Part shown: in pieces, positions 52,137 through 61,624 of the stretch
Layout of the letters: each line of letters begins with the position of its first letter
How positions within the stretch are numbered: the stretch's first letter is position 1
From: Nocardia acididurans
Lineage (GTDB): Bacteria > Actinomycetota > Actinomycetes > Mycobacteriales > Mycobacteriaceae
Reading direction: 5' to 3'
NCBI RefSeq assembly: GCF_016741815.1
Contig: NZ_JAERRJ010000014.1
Location: forward strand, 62,001-126,000
Length of the DNA stretch: 64,000 nucleotides
The notes under the pieces: generated by a model
Told to the model about the DNA's origin: nothing
Database searches by the model: none
The model's input: the letters and a program-made list of their open reading frames with translations, nothing else
Position numbers and translations under genes: made by a program

Positions 52137-52928
52137 TCATCCCGCATACGCGGTGTCGGTAGCCACTCGGCCGGTCTCACGGACGTTTCGCCAGGACCGC
52201 CGGTGTTCGGTGGTGACGCCCAGTCGCTGCAGCGCCTCGTTGTGTTCGGGTGTGTTGTACCCCTTGTGGGCCGCGAAACCATAGCCCGGGAATTGCTCGT
52301 CCAGCTCGACCATCATGCGATCCCGGGTCACCTTGGCCAGCACACTGGCCGCCGCGATACCGGCCGAGGACGCATCGCCGCCGATCACGGGCAGTGACGG
52401 CACCGGAATGCCGGGCACCCGGAAACCGTCGGTGAGCACGTAGCCGGGCACCGGATCCAGCCCCGCCACGGCCCGGCGCATGCCCTCGATATTGGCGACG
52501 TGGATGCCGATGGAGTCGATCTCCCAGGCCGGGATCACGACCACCTGGTACGCGAGCGCGAGCCGCTGGATCACCGGGAACAGCTCCTCGCGCACCGCCT
52601 CGGTGAGCTTCTTGGAGTCGTCGAGCGCGGCCAGCGCGGGGAGCGGTTTGGGCGGCAGCACACACGCAGCGACCACCAGCGGCCCGGCCGACGGCCCGCG
52701 CCCGGCCTCGTCCACCCCGGCCACCGGACCCAGCCCGGAGCGGATCAATGCCGATTCGAGGGTGCGCAGCCCGCCCGAGCGGCGCATGACCACCCGCGGC
52801 GGCCAGTCCACCCGGTCGACGGGCTGTTCGACCCGCTTGCCGCCGCGCGGCTGAATCTTCTTGCCGCCCCGCGGCTCCCGACTCGTGGCGCGCAGATCCC
52901 GGGACGCGCCGTTCGCTGTCTTCCCCAC
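52137..52928 (-). CDS. rnhB: Ribonuclease HII
   Basis: A 263-aa enzyme that removes RNA from RNA-DNA hybrids. The catalytic motif VAGVDEAGRGPSAGPLV is intact, with later GYVLTDGFRVPG and ASVLAKVTRDRMM. The N-terminal ~45 residues are a Lys/Arg/Gly-rich tail that M. tuberculosis RnhB lacks, so a start nearer WPPRVVMRRSGG is possible. It starts 22 nt after lepB. Confidence 0.92.
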   Translation of the reverse strand: MGKTANGASRDLRATSREPRGGKKIQPRGGKRVEQPVDRVDWPPRVVMRRSGGLRTLESALIRSGLGPVAGVDEAGRGPSAGPLVVAACVLPPKPLPALAALDDSKKLTEAVREELFPVIQRLALAYQVVVIPAWEIDSIGIHVANIEGMRRAVAGLDPVPGYVLTDGFRVPGIPVPSLPVIGGDASSAGIAAASVLAKVTRDRMMVELDEQFPGYGFAAHKGYNTPEHNEALQRLGVTTEHRRSWRNVRETGRVATDTAYAG

Positions 52929-52949
52929 CGGTCGATTATCCCGCAGCGC

Positions 52950-53747
52950 TCAGTTCGTCTGCGGGTCTTGGGAGCGAATGGGTCCGATCCGGCTCGGCGG
53001 CCAGATCTTGAACACCGCCTTACCTCGCACATCGGACACCGGCACGGTGCCGTCGAACTCGTCTTCCTGGTGGTAGCGCGAGTCGCGCGATTCGCGGCGG
53101 TTGTCGCCCATCACCCAGAGGTTGCCCTCGGGCACCTTCACCGGACCGAACGCGCGCCCGCCCTGATTGAACGGGATGTTCGGCATGGCCGGATTGAACG
53201 GATTATTGCGGCCCGCTTCGATATACGTCTCGTCCAGCGGTTTGCCGTCGACCATGACCCGGCCTTCCGCGTCACAGCACTGCACGGTCTGCCCGCCGAT
53301 GGCGATGACCCGCTTCACGAGGTCGTTCTCATCCGGCGGCACGAGCCCGAAGAACGAGAGACCGTTCTGGATGCCGCGCACCACGGTATTGGTCGAGCGA
53401 GTCGACCGGTAGGTGTCGTTCCACGAGGAGGTCGGCCCCACGAACACCACCACATCCCCCGGCTGCGGATCGCCGAAGTAGTAGCTCAGCTTCTCCACGT
53501 AGATCCGGTCACCCGTGCACCCGGCGCAGCCGTGCAGCGTGGGTTCCATGGACTGCGAGGGAATCACGTACGGCCGTCCGATGAAGTTCACGACCAGTGC
53601 GGTGATGACCGCGGCGATACCGATCAGGATCGGCAGTTCCTGCCAGAACGGGCGCTGCTTCTTCTTCGGCTTGTCCGCCTTCGTCTTCTCGGCCCGGCCG
53701 TCGTCGTCCGCTCCGGACACCGCTGTCGACTCGCTCTCGTCTGCCAC
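52950..53747 (-). CDS. lepB: Signal peptidase I
   Basis: A 265-aa membrane serine protease. An acidic/basic cytoplasmic tail and one helix (LPILIGIAAVITALVVNFI) precede the catalytic Ser in IPSQSMEPTL; the general base Lys is in DLVKRVIAIGG; GDNRRESRDSRY is box E. The GTG at 53747 is chosen because the ATG at 53777 lies inside the loop and arm of the hairpin terminating rplS. Confidence 0.94.
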   Translation of the reverse strand: MADESESTAVSGADDDGRAEKTKADKPKKKQRPFWQELPILIGIAAVITALVVNFIGRPYVIPSQSMEPTLHGCAGCTGDRIYVEKLSYYFGDPQPGDVVVFVGPTSSWNDTYRSTRSTNTVVRGIQNGLSFFGLVPPDENDLVKRVIAIGGQTVQCCDAEGRVMVDGKPLDETYIEAGRNNPFNPAMPNIPFNQGGRAFGPVKVPEGNLWVMGDNRRESRDSRYHQEDEFDGTVPVSDVRGKAVFKIWPPSRIGPIRSQDPQTN

Positions 53748-53759
53748 CGGAACAGAGTA

Positions 53760-53793
53760 GCCCGGCACCGCGAACATGCATGCGGTGCCGGGC
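53760..53793 (-). terminator. Terminator between rplS and lepB
   Basis: A perfect 12-bp stem, GCCCGGCACCGC with GCGGTGCCGGGC, and a 10-nt loop, 28 nt beyond the rplS stop. Confidence 0.82.
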
Positions 53794-53821
53794 TACTCGG
53801 CGTTCGAAGTGAAAAGCTACT

Positions 53822-54163
53822 TCAGCGCTTTTCCTTGATCTTCGCGGCCTTGCCACGGAGATCGCGCAGGTAGTACAGCTTGGCGCGGCGGACGTCACCA
53901 CGGGTGACGACCTCGATCTTGTCGAGGTTGGGGCTGTGCACCGGGAAGGTGCGCTCCACGCCGACACCGAAGGACACCTTGCGCACGGTGAAGGTCTCGC
54001 GGATGCCACCGTTCTGACGGCGGATCACGACGCCCTTGAAGACCTGCACACGCTCCTTGTTACCTTCGATAACCTTCACGTGCACGTTGACCGTGTCACC
54101 CGGGCGGAAGTCCGGGACGTCGCTGCGCAGCGACGATGCGTCGACGAAGTCGAGGGTGTTCAT
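53822..54163 (-). CDS. rplS: 50S ribosomal protein L19
   Basis: A 113-aa protein. Landmarks: PDFRPGDTVNVHVKV, RVQVFKGVVIRRQNGG, FTVRKVSFGVGVERTFP and AKLYYLRDLRGKAAKIKEKR. The ATG at 54163 has AGGAC 5-6 nt upstream. It lies at the 30S/50S interface. Monocistronic here: separated by a terminator from lepB and by the accessory insertion from trmD. Confidence 0.97.
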   Translation of the reverse strand: MNTLDFVDASSLRSDVPDFRPGDTVNVHVKVIEGNKERVQVFKGVVIRRQNGGIRETFTVRKVSFGVGVERTFPVHSPNLDKIEVVTRGDVRRAKLYYLRDLRGKAAKIKEKR

Positions 54164-54307
54164 TTCCGTCCTTATTGGAGTTCGCAAGAACAGAGGAACC
54201 TGGCGGCAACCACATAAGGGCTCGACCGGTTCGTGCTCCGGATAATTGGGCGGTACCCGAGCGCGGGGCGCTCGAAGCAACCTGAGCATTGTGCCAGATG
54301 ACGCGGC

Positions 54308-54325
54308 CCCCCGGTTAATCGGGGG
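54308..54325 (-). terminator. Hairpin after the keto-acid decarboxylase gene
   Basis: A 6-bp stem, CCCCCG with CGGGGG, and a 6-nt GTTAAT loop, 14 nt beyond the stop at 54340 in the leftward direction. Confidence 0.6.
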
Positions 54326-54339
54326 TGACCTGCTCACGG

Positions 54340-56007
54340 TCAGGACGCGGTGTTGGCCCGGGTGAGCGCCGCGGCGATATCCGACACCAGCGGCGGATAG
54401 TCCGTCGCACCGGTGACCACCCGCAAGAATACGAGCCGATCCTGCGCGTCGGTGGCCGCGCGCACACAGTCGCGCAGTTCGCCGACGGTGGTGGCGCGCA
54501 GGGTCAGCACCGAATCGTCGTCCCCGCCGAAGGCGCGCGGCAGTTCGTCCCAGCGCCAGGGCGCGATGTCGTTGTAGGCGGCGGCCGGGCCGTGGATGGC
54601 GCGTTCGATGGCGTACCCGCTGTTGTCCACGAGGATGATGACGCCGTGCACGCGCTCGCGAATCCAGGTGCCGAGTTCCTGGATCGACAGCTGCGCGGCT
54701 CCGTCGCCGATCACCAGGACGGCCCGGCGGTCCGGGCAGGCCAGTCCGGCCCCGAGTGCGGCGGGCAGGGCGTAGCCGATGGAACCCCACAGCGGCTGGC
54801 CCAGGAAGGTGATGCCCGTCGGCATGCGCAGGGTCGCGAGGCCGAAGAACGCCGTGCCCTGATCGGCGACCACGATATTGCTGTTGCCCAGCGCCTCGGC
54901 GACGATCGGCCACAGGGTGGCCTGGGTCAGCGGCGCGTCGGCCTTCGCCTCGACGGTCGGCATGACCTTCGCGATCGCCGGAGTCGGTGCCGGAGCGGCG
55001 AATTCACCGCTGATCCGGGCGAGGATGGCCAGCGCGGCGGGCAGTGACAGCGGCGCGAACGTATCGACCCCGCCGATGACCGTGCGTTCGGGGCCGATAT
55101 CGATGGTGCGGCGCGCGTCGATGCGGTGACTGAATCCGGCCGTGGTGCTGTCGGTGTACTGTACGCCCACGATGACGAGCCGCTCGGCATCTTCCACCCC
55201 GGCGCGCACGGCCTCCGGCGAGGCCGCACCCGTGTAGACGCCGAGGAAGTTCGGTTCGGATTCGTCGACCAGGGTCTTGCCCCAGGCCAGGGTGGCGTGC
55301 GGCAGCTTCCGGGTCGACAGCAGTTCGCGCAGTTCGTCCGTCGCGCCGACGCGATCGGCGAACACATCGGCCAGCACCGTGACCCGACGCCCCGTCAGGA
55401 AGGCGCGGGCGGCCGCTTCGAAGGCTTCGCGCGCCCCGGCGCTGCTGAAATCCGCGGGCGGGGCCAGCGGGGCGGCGGGCCGGTCGACCTCCATGCGCGC
55501 GGTGTCGGTGGCGAGCATCAGATAGCCGGGTCGCCGGTGCACCCGCACCGAGTTGAGCACCCGATCGATTTCCGGACAGGCGTCGGCGGCCCCGAGATCG
55601 GCTTGCGCGCAGGTGACTTCGGCCGCGATTCGCCGGAAGTGGTGGAAGTCGCCGTCGCCGAGCGTGTGGTGGATGACCCGGTGGTTCGCCTGAATATCCT
55701 TGGCAGGCACGCCGACGATGTGCACCACCGGGACATGTTCGGCATAGCTTCCGGCGATGGCGTTGACCGCGCTCAACTCCCCCACCCCGTAGGTGGTGAC
55801 CACCGCGCCGATGCCGCGCAGCCGCGCGTATCCGTCCGCCGCGTATCCGGCGTTCAGCTCGTTGGCGCTGCCGACCCAGCGGATCCGCGGGTGCGCGACC
55901 ACGTGGTCGAGGAATTGGAGGTTGAAATCGCCCGGGACGCCGAAGATTTCGGTGACGCCGAGTTCGTGGAGCCGATCGAGCAGGTAATCGCCGACAACGT
56001 AGCCCAT
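54340..56007 (-). CDS. Alpha-keto acid decarboxylase (indolepyruvate/pyruvate decarboxylase type, Rv0853c-like)
   Basis: A 555-aa TPP enzyme. It has the catalytic Glu region GSANELNAGYAADGYAR, the paired histidines RVIHHTLGDGDF that define the decarboxylase branch, and the TPP/Mg motif IGDGAAQLS...DNSGY. It converts branched or aromatic 2-keto acids to aldehydes, as in Ehrlich-type amino-acid breakdown. Start at MGYVVGDYLL (56007), five residues after an upstream ATG. Not in the mycobacterial rplS-trmD interval, so locally acquired or moved. Confidence 0.88.
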   Translation of the reverse strand: MGYVVGDYLLDRLHELGVTEIFGVPGDFNLQFLDHVVAHPRIRWVGSANELNAGYAADGYARLRGIGAVVTTYGVGELSAVNAIAGSYAEHVPVVHIVGVPAKDIQANHRVIHHTLGDGDFHHFRRIAAEVTCAQADLGAADACPEIDRVLNSVRVHRRPGYLMLATDTARMEVDRPAAPLAPPADFSSAGAREAFEAAARAFLTGRRVTVLADVFADRVGATDELRELLSTRKLPHATLAWGKTLVDESEPNFLGVYTGAASPEAVRAGVEDAERLVIVGVQYTDSTTAGFSHRIDARRTIDIGPERTVIGGVDTFAPLSLPAALAILARISGEFAAPAPTPAIAKVMPTVEAKADAPLTQATLWPIVAEALGNSNIVVADQGTAFFGLATLRMPTGITFLGQPLWGSIGYALPAALGAGLACPDRRAVLVIGDGAAQLSIQELGTWIRERVHGVIILVDNSGYAIERAIHGPAAAYNDIAPWRWDELPRAFGGDDDSVLTLRATTVGELRDCVRAATDAQDRLVFLRVVTGATDYPPLVSDIAAALTRANTAS

Positions 56008-56030
56008 ACCCAACCCTGGCACGCCGCCAA

Positions 56031-56909
56031 TCAGTCAGCAACCTTTCGGCTACCGACGCGCGGTGAGGGCGGGGCCGGGATGACGGTCCGCGCCACTTCT
56101 TCCTGCGCGGCCTGCTGGGCGTGGATGACCGCCTGTCGCACATGCACCACATCGGGTTTGCCCGCGAGAATGTCCTGCACGAAGATCTTGGCCCGGATCA
56201 CCGGCAGCCGATATCGCCGCTCCCGGATCATGGCCCGGCGCATGAGCGCCCGTCGCGTGCCGTACCGCCACCGCGCCCACGGCGCTCCGGGCCGGCTCAG
56301 CCGCAGCGCCCCGACCACCAGCAGCGGCGGGAAGAACATCCCGAACAGACCGGTCCAAATCTTGCCCTTGGCGATGACGATCGCCGCCAGCCCGAAATTG
56401 GCGATGGTGAACCCGGCGATGATGAACCGCTCGGTGTTGTTGGGTTCGCTACGGAAATCATTGATGTCGAGCAGCCACAGCGGATGAAAACCCAGCAGCA
56501 GCAACCCCGTCACCGCGATGGCGACGAACACCGCGTCCACCGAGGTGCGCCCCTGCTCCTCCCAGTACACGTCCCGCAGGTAGTAGATCAGCGCGAACTC
56601 GTCGAGCACCAGCGCCGCCCCCACCCCGAACGCCGCCGCGAACGCGCAGATCACCCCGAGACTGCTCTCGTACATGGTGACCAGCCCGACCCCGGACGAC
56701 AGCACCAGGACAACCCCGAACACCATGTGGTGAATGTGCACGTCGCCCGCCCGCACATTCCCCGGCCACCACCGCACCTGCTTGCGAATCAGCCGCACGC
56801 TGACCCGGATCAACAGGAATCCGACGATGAACCCGATCAGCAGGCAGGCCAGCGGCAAACGACCATTGGCGATGACGTCCTCGTCCAACCACCGTCGAAA
56901 GCCCGACAT
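56031..56909 (-). CDS. Integral membrane protein, unknown function
   Basis: A 292-aa protein with about six membrane helices. Noticeable motifs are DVHIHHMVFG between helices 1 and 2, and LDEFALIYYLRDVYW after helix 3; the His and acidic residues could bind metal. The C-terminal ~60 residues are a basic cytoplasmic tail. The ATG at 56909 (MSGFRRWLDED) fits the membrane start. It is 23 nt upstream of the decarboxylase on the same strand. Confidence 0.75.
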   Translation of the reverse strand: MSGFRRWLDEDVIANGRLPLACLLIGFIVGFLLIRVSVRLIRKQVRWWPGNVRAGDVHIHHMVFGVVLVLSSGVGLVTMYESSLGVICAFAAAFGVGAALVLDEFALIYYLRDVYWEEQGRTSVDAVFVAIAVTGLLLLGFHPLWLLDINDFRSEPNNTERFIIAGFTIANFGLAAIVIAKGKIWTGLFGMFFPPLLVVGALRLSRPGAPWARWRYGTRRALMRRAMIRERRYRLPVIRAKIFVQDILAGKPDVVHVRQAVIHAQQAAQEEVARTVIPAPPSPRVGSRKVAD

Positions 56910-57126
56910 ACCCCTACCGTTTCCGCCGTCGATCCTGGTTCGGCGCCTGGGCCGCACTCTTCTGGCTACCCAGAGTAGGCGTGATCGTCCCGGTCCGGCC
57001 CCAGCGGCGCCGGAGCTCCCCTACCGGTAGGACTCGCGGTGTGGGTGCGGCTTCCCGGGAAGGGAGCGGTGGCGGCTGCCGGATGTCCGGTTTTCGCCGT
57101 CACCGCCCCCGCACCGGGGAAGGTGG

Positions 57127-59577
57127 TTACTTGCCGAAACCGGCGCGGCGCAGCGCGTCTGCCATGGAGCCGCTGGGGGCGGATTGGGTGCGGCGGTCGT
57201 TGCCGCCGCGCCCGCCCTGGCCACCCTGACCGCCCTGGCGATTGCCTTGCCCGCCTTGGCGATTGCCGCCGCCGCCCTGGCCGCCCTGGCGGGGCCGCCC
57301 GTCGCCGCGGCCGCCCTGGTTCTGGCCGCCGCGCGGACGGCCTTCGCCGCGTTCGGGTTTGGCGGCGCCGGGCTCGTCGTCGAGGCGCAGGGACAGGCCG
57401 ATGCGCTGGCGCTGGACGTCCACCTCGAGGACCTTGACCTTCACCACGTCACCGGATTTCACGACCTCGCGCGGATCCTTGACGAAGGTGTGGGACATGG
57501 CGGAGACGTGGACCAGGCCGTCCTGGTGGACGCCCACGTCGACGAAGGCGCCGAAGGCGGCCACGTTGGTGACCACACCCTCGAGCACCATGCCGGGCTT
57601 CAGGTCGGCGACCTTCTCGATGCCCGCGGCGAATTCGGCGGTCTTGAATTCCGGGCGGGGGTCGCGGCCGGGCTTCTCGAGTTCGCTGATGATGTCGGTG
57701 ACGGTCGGGACGCCGAACTTCTCATCGGTGAACTCGGCGGGCCGCAGCGCGCGCAGGACCGTGGTGTTGCCGATGAGCTCCTGCATACCGCGGCCGCTGG
57801 CGTCGAGAATGCGGCGCACCACCGGATAGGCCTCGGGGTGCACCGAGGAGGTGTCGAGCGGGTCGTCGCCGCCGCGGATGCGCAGGAAGCCCGCGCACTG
57901 TTCGAAAGCCTTGGGGCCCAGGCGCGGAACGTCCTTCAGCGCGGCGCGCGAACGGAACGGGCCGTTGGCGTCGCGGTGCGCCACAATGCTTTCCGCGAGC
58001 GAGGTGGCGATGCCGGAGACGCGCGACAGCAGCGGCACCGACGCCGTGTTGACGTCCACGCCGACCGCGTTCACCGCGTCTTCGACGACCGCCCCGAGCG
58101 AGCGCGCGAGCAGGGTTTCGGAGACGTCGTGCTGATACTGGCCGACGCCGATGGACTTCGGATCGATCTTCACCAGTTCCGCCAGCGGATCCTGCAGCCG
58201 GCGCGCGATGGACACCGCGCCGCGCAGCGACACGTCCATATCGGGCAGTTCCTGCGAGGCGTAGGCCGAGGCCGAGTACACCGACGCGCCCGCCTCGGAG
58301 ACCACGATCTTGGTGGGCTTGTTCTCCGGAATGCGCGAGATGAGTTCGGCGGCAAGGGCATCGGTCTCGCGGGAGGCGGTGCCGTTGCCGATGGCGATCA
58401 GCTCCACATTGAAGCGCGCGACCAGCGCGCCCAGCACGGCGAGGGACTTCTCGGTCTGCCCCTGCGGCTTGTGCGGGTAGATGACCTCGGTGGCGACGCA
58501 CTTGCCGGTGGAGTCGACCACGGCGACCTTCACGCCGGTGCGGTAGCCCGGGTCCAGGCCCATGGTGGTGCGGGTGCCGGCGGGGGCGGCCAGCAGCAGG
58601 TCGCGCAGGTTGGCCGCGAAGACGTCGACGGCGTCGCGTTCGGCGCTCTGCCGCAACCGCATTCGGGTGTCGATGCCCAGGCTCACCTGGAGTTTGGTGC
58701 GCCAGGCCCAGCGCACGGTGTCGAGCAGCCACTTGTCGGCGGCGCGGCCCTGTTCGGCGATGCCGAACTTGTAGGCGATGCGGCCCTCGTAGATGGTGCG
58801 CTCACCGTCCTCGGGCTCTTCGGTGTCGGCTTCGAGGTGCAGGGTGAGCACCTCTTCCTTCTCACCGCGCAGCAGCGCCAGGATGCGATGTGAGGGCAGC
58901 TTGCTGAACGGTTCGTTGAAGTCGAAGTAGTCGGCGAACTTCGCGCCCGCTTCTTCCTTGCCGGCGCGCACGGTGGAGGTGACCTGTCCGCGCTCCCACA
59001 TGAGTTCGCGCAGTTCACCGACGAGGTCGGCGTCTTCGGCGAAGCGTTCCACGAGGATGGCGCGCGCACCGTCGAGCTGTTCGGCGTCGTACTGCGCGGG
59101 GTCGGTGGTGGGGTCGTTCAGCAGTGCGTCGGCGACGGGCTCGTGCCCGGCTTCGCGCGCGATCTGCGCCTTGGTGCGCCGCTTCGGCTTGTACGGCAGG
59201 TAGATGTCCTCGAGGCGAGCCTTGGTGTCCGCCAGCATGATCGACGCGTGCAGCTCGGCGGTGAGCTTGCCCTGCCCGCGAATGGATTCGATGATCGACC
59301 CGCGCCGATCGTCCATTTCCCGCAGGTAGTGCAGGCGTTCGTCGAGCGTGCGTAGCTGGGCGTCGTCGAGCCCGCCGGTGACCTCCTTGCGGTATCGGGC
59401 GATGAACGGCACGGTCGACCCGGCGTCCAGTAGCTCGACGGCCGCGCGCACCTGTCCCTCCCCCACGCTCAGCTCATCGGCGATGCGCCGACTCACGCTG
59501 GCCAGGCGGACAGTGCTCTCGGCACCTGCGGTCTCTGCGTTGACGGTTTCGGAGGCTGTCGTCACGCCCGCAGACAC
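57127..59577 (-). CDS. tex: Tex-family RNA-binding transcriptional accessory protein
   Basis: An 816-aa protein with the Tex order: N-terminal helical domain (VPFIARYRKEVTGGLDD), YqgF-like RNase H fold (GLDPGYRTGVKVAVVD), helix-hairpin-helix repeats (VNTASVPLLSRVSGI) and an S1 domain (GMVLEGVVTNVAAFGAFVDVG). It ends in a ~70-residue Arg/Gly/Gln-rich tail before a conserved MADALRRAGFGK-like end. Tex binds nucleic acid and affects transcription and stress tolerance. Single gene. Confidence 0.94.
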   Translation of the reverse strand: MSAGVTTASETVNAETAGAESTVRLASVSRRIADELSVGEGQVRAAVELLDAGSTVPFIARYRKEVTGGLDDAQLRTLDERLHYLREMDDRRGSIIESIRGQGKLTAELHASIMLADTKARLEDIYLPYKPKRRTKAQIAREAGHEPVADALLNDPTTDPAQYDAEQLDGARAILVERFAEDADLVGELRELMWERGQVTSTVRAGKEEAGAKFADYFDFNEPFSKLPSHRILALLRGEKEEVLTLHLEADTEEPEDGERTIYEGRIAYKFGIAEQGRAADKWLLDTVRWAWRTKLQVSLGIDTRMRLRQSAERDAVDVFAANLRDLLLAAPAGTRTTMGLDPGYRTGVKVAVVDSTGKCVATEVIYPHKPQGQTEKSLAVLGALVARFNVELIAIGNGTASRETDALAAELISRIPENKPTKIVVSEAGASVYSASAYASQELPDMDVSLRGAVSIARRLQDPLAELVKIDPKSIGVGQYQHDVSETLLARSLGAVVEDAVNAVGVDVNTASVPLLSRVSGIATSLAESIVAHRDANGPFRSRAALKDVPRLGPKAFEQCAGFLRIRGGDDPLDTSSVHPEAYPVVRRILDASGRGMQELIGNTTVLRALRPAEFTDEKFGVPTVTDIISELEKPGRDPRPEFKTAEFAAGIEKVADLKPGMVLEGVVTNVAAFGAFVDVGVHQDGLVHVSAMSHTFVKDPREVVKSGDVVKVKVLEVDVQRQRIGLSLRLDDEPGAAKPERGEGRPRGGQNQGGRGDGRPRQGGQGGGGNRQGGQGNRQGGQGGQGGRGGNDRRTQSAPSGSMADALRRAGFGK

Positions 59578-59707
59578 TACCGGCGCGCGATGACGACACG
59601 GTGACGGACTCGGCCCATGTCTCCATCACGCTCGCCGGGACGGCCGCGCGCTCGCCTCGTCTCCCCGGGGCCTGGACCGAATTGCGCGGTGTCTCAGCCG
59701 GATTCGT

Positions 59708-60028
59708 TCAGGGGCGCAGCATGTGGGCCGGGCAGTAGGCCATGATGTCGATCTCGGTGGCGGTCATGCCGTTCATGCCGACGTTGGTGGCGGGGTGCTG
59801 GCGGTCGAAGGCGATCAGGGCTGCTTTGCGGCTCGGGGTGCGTTCGATTTCGGCGCAGGTCTTGTGGCCGAGGCTGATCGAGCGGGTCTTGTAGGCGTCG
59901 GATTGGTGTTGGTCCTGCATGAGGTGGAAACGCAGTTCGTCCTGCGGGGTGAACGCGTGGGCTACCGCACCGCCGAAACCGAGCATGGCAGTGGCGACGA
60001 TGCCGACTGCGATGGCCTGACGAAGCAC
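59708..60028 (-). CDS. Small secreted protein, possibly DUF732-like
   Basis: A 106-aa product with a signal peptide (AIAVGIVATAMLGFGGAVAHA) and a ~85-residue mature part with two cysteines (GHKTCAEI and IMAYCPAHM). That spacing and the final YCP recall DUF732 proteins of mycobacteria, but the match is weak. GTG start at 60028. Confidence 0.6.
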   Translation of the reverse strand: MLRQAIAVGIVATAMLGFGGAVAHAFTPQDELRFHLMQDQHQSDAYKTRSISLGHKTCAEIERTPSRKAALIAFDRQHPATNVGMNGMTATEIDIMAYCPAHMLRP

Positions 60029-60146
60029 TTCTGACCCGCCTTTCCTCCGGAGTTTGATGCCCGATTGCTATAACCGGGCGTCCGGAATCTACCGGGCGGA
60101 AGGCGAGAGTGGGAGACCCGAAGACGAAAGTGTCCCGGATATCCGA

Positions 60147-60836
60147 TTAGTTCTGGTCGTCCGGAAGCAGGTCGGGGCGGCGTTCGCGGGTGCGTGCCAG
60201 GGACTGTTCGCGACGCCAGGCGTCGATCCTGGCGTGATTGCCGGAGAGCAGGATTTCCGGGACGTCCAGGCCGCGCCAGGAGACCGGGCGGGTGTAGGAC
60301 GGGCCTTCGAGGAGGCCGTCGGAGAACGAATCCTGTTCGTGGGACTGCTGATTGCCGAGGACCCCGGGGATCAGGCGGACGAACGCCTCGGTCATGACGA
60401 GCACCGCCGCTTCGCCGCCGATGAGGACGTAGTCGCCGATGCTGACCTCTTCGACGCGGACCCGGCGGGCGGCGTCGTCGAAGACGCGCTGATCGATGCC
60501 TTCGTAACGGCCGCAGGCGAAGACGATGTGCTTCTCGGTGGACCAGCGTTCGGCGGTGCGCTGGGTGAAGGGCACGCCCGCCGGGGTCGGTACCACCAGC
60601 AGCGCGTCATCCGGGCACACGTCGTCCAGGGCATCGCCCCAGACAACGGGTTTCATGACCATGCCGGGACCGCCGCCGTACGGCGAATCGTCCACGGCCT
60701 TGTGCACGTCGTGCGTCCAGTCACGCAGATCGTGCACGCCGACCTCGAGGATGCCCTTGTCGATCGCCTTGCCCAGCAAGGCCGTTCGCATCGGCTCGAG
60801 GTATTCGGGGAAAATGGTGACGACGTCGATACGCAT
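60147..60836 (-). CDS. trmD: tRNA (guanine37-N1)-methyltransferase
   Basis: A 229-aa SPOUT enzyme that methylates G37 of tRNAs and prevents frameshifting. Landmarks: MRIDVVTIFPEYLEPM, GGGPGMVMKP, FACGRYEGIDQRV and SIGDYVLIGGEAAVLVM. The ATG at 60836 has GGAG 8 nt upstream; a GTG at 60845 is also in frame. It starts within or right after the rimM stop, so the two are coupled. Confidence 0.95.
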   Translation of the reverse strand: MRIDVVTIFPEYLEPMRTALLGKAIDKGILEVGVHDLRDWTHDVHKAVDDSPYGGGPGMVMKPVVWGDALDDVCPDDALLVVPTPAGVPFTQRTAERWSTEKHIVFACGRYEGIDQRVFDDAARRVRVEEVSIGDYVLIGGEAAVLVMTEAFVRLIPGVLGNQQSHEQDSFSDGLLEGPSYTRPVSWRGLDVPEILLSGNHARIDAWRREQSLARTRERRPDLLPDDQN

Positions 60837-60841
60837 CGCGC

Positions 60842-61378
60842 TCACTCCGGGTCCAGCAGACCTTCGGGCGGATCGATGACGATGAGGCCGTCCGCGATCG
60901 AGACCGTGGGCACCATCGCATTCACGAAGGGCACCAGGATCTCCCGGCCCGCGGGCGGGTACGCCTCGGACGCCTTGATCGAAAGCAGTTCTCCCGCAGC
61001 CGAATGCAGTACCTCGCGGACGGTGCCGACCAGGGTTCCGTCACCGAGTTCGACGCGCAGCCCTTCGAGCTCGTGGTCGTAGTACTCGTCCGGATCCTCC
61101 GACGGCGGCAGATCCGCAGTGTCGACGACGAAGAGCATGCCCCGCAACGCATCCGCGGCCGTGCGGTCGTTCACGCCGTCCAGACGCACGAGAAGCCGGC
61201 CCGAGTGTTCCCGGGCCGACTCCACGTCGAATTCCTGCGTCTGCGTGGCGCGCGGCAACTTCCCCTTCAGGGTGTTGCCGGGCGCGAACCGCAGTTCCGG
61301 CTCGTCGGTGCGGACTTCTACGACGAGTTCGCCACGCACACCGTGCGATTTGGCGACCCGACCGACGACCAGTTCCAT
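60842..61378 (-). CDS. rimM: Ribosome maturation factor RimM
   Basis: A 178-aa protein with an N-terminal RimM barrel (VGRVAKSHGVRGELVVEV) and a C-terminal PRC barrel (EYYDHELEGLRV). It assists 30S subunit maturation. Its ATG directly follows the khpA stop, and trmD follows it. Confidence 0.95.
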   Translation of the reverse strand: MELVVGRVAKSHGVRGELVVEVRTDEPELRFAPGNTLKGKLPRATQTQEFDVESAREHSGRLLVRLDGVNDRTAADALRGMLFVVDTADLPPSEDPDEYYDHELEGLRVELGDGTLVGTVREVLHSAAGELLSIKASEAYPPAGREILVPFVNAMVPTVSIADGLIVIDPPEGLLDPE

Positions 61379-61621
61379 CTACTGGTCCGTGTCGACCACG
61401 TCGACGCGAATACCCTTGCCGCCGATACCGGCGACGAGGGTGCGCAGCGCGGTCGCGGTGCGACCACCGCGACCGATCACCTTGCCGAGATCATCGGGGT
61501 GCACGTGCACCTCGACGGTCCGGCCACGACGGCTGGTGATCAGCTCGACGTGGACGTCCTCCGGATTGGCGACGATGCCGCGAACCAGGTGTTCGACGGC
61601 ATCGGCGACTACGGCGCTCAT
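61379..61621 (-). CDS. khpA: KH-domain RNA-binding protein (KhpA, Rv2908c-like)
   Basis: An 80-aa single KH domain with the nucleic-acid loop GRGG in DLGKVIGRGGRTATALR. KhpA partners KhpB in RNA binding in other bacteria. It is 3 nt downstream of rpsP and abuts rimM, in the conserved rpsP-khpA-rimM-trmD order. Confidence 0.95.
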   Translation of the reverse strand: MSAVVADAVEHLVRGIVANPEDVHVELITSRRGRTVEVHVHPDDLGKVIGRGGRTATALRTLVAGIGGKGIRVDVVDTDQ

Positions 61622-61624
61622 GAT

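Noticed and set aside
57184..58893. Plus-strand frame of over 500 codons opposite tex
   Set aside because: Rich in His, Gly and Asp without any motif; tex on the other strand has complete domains.
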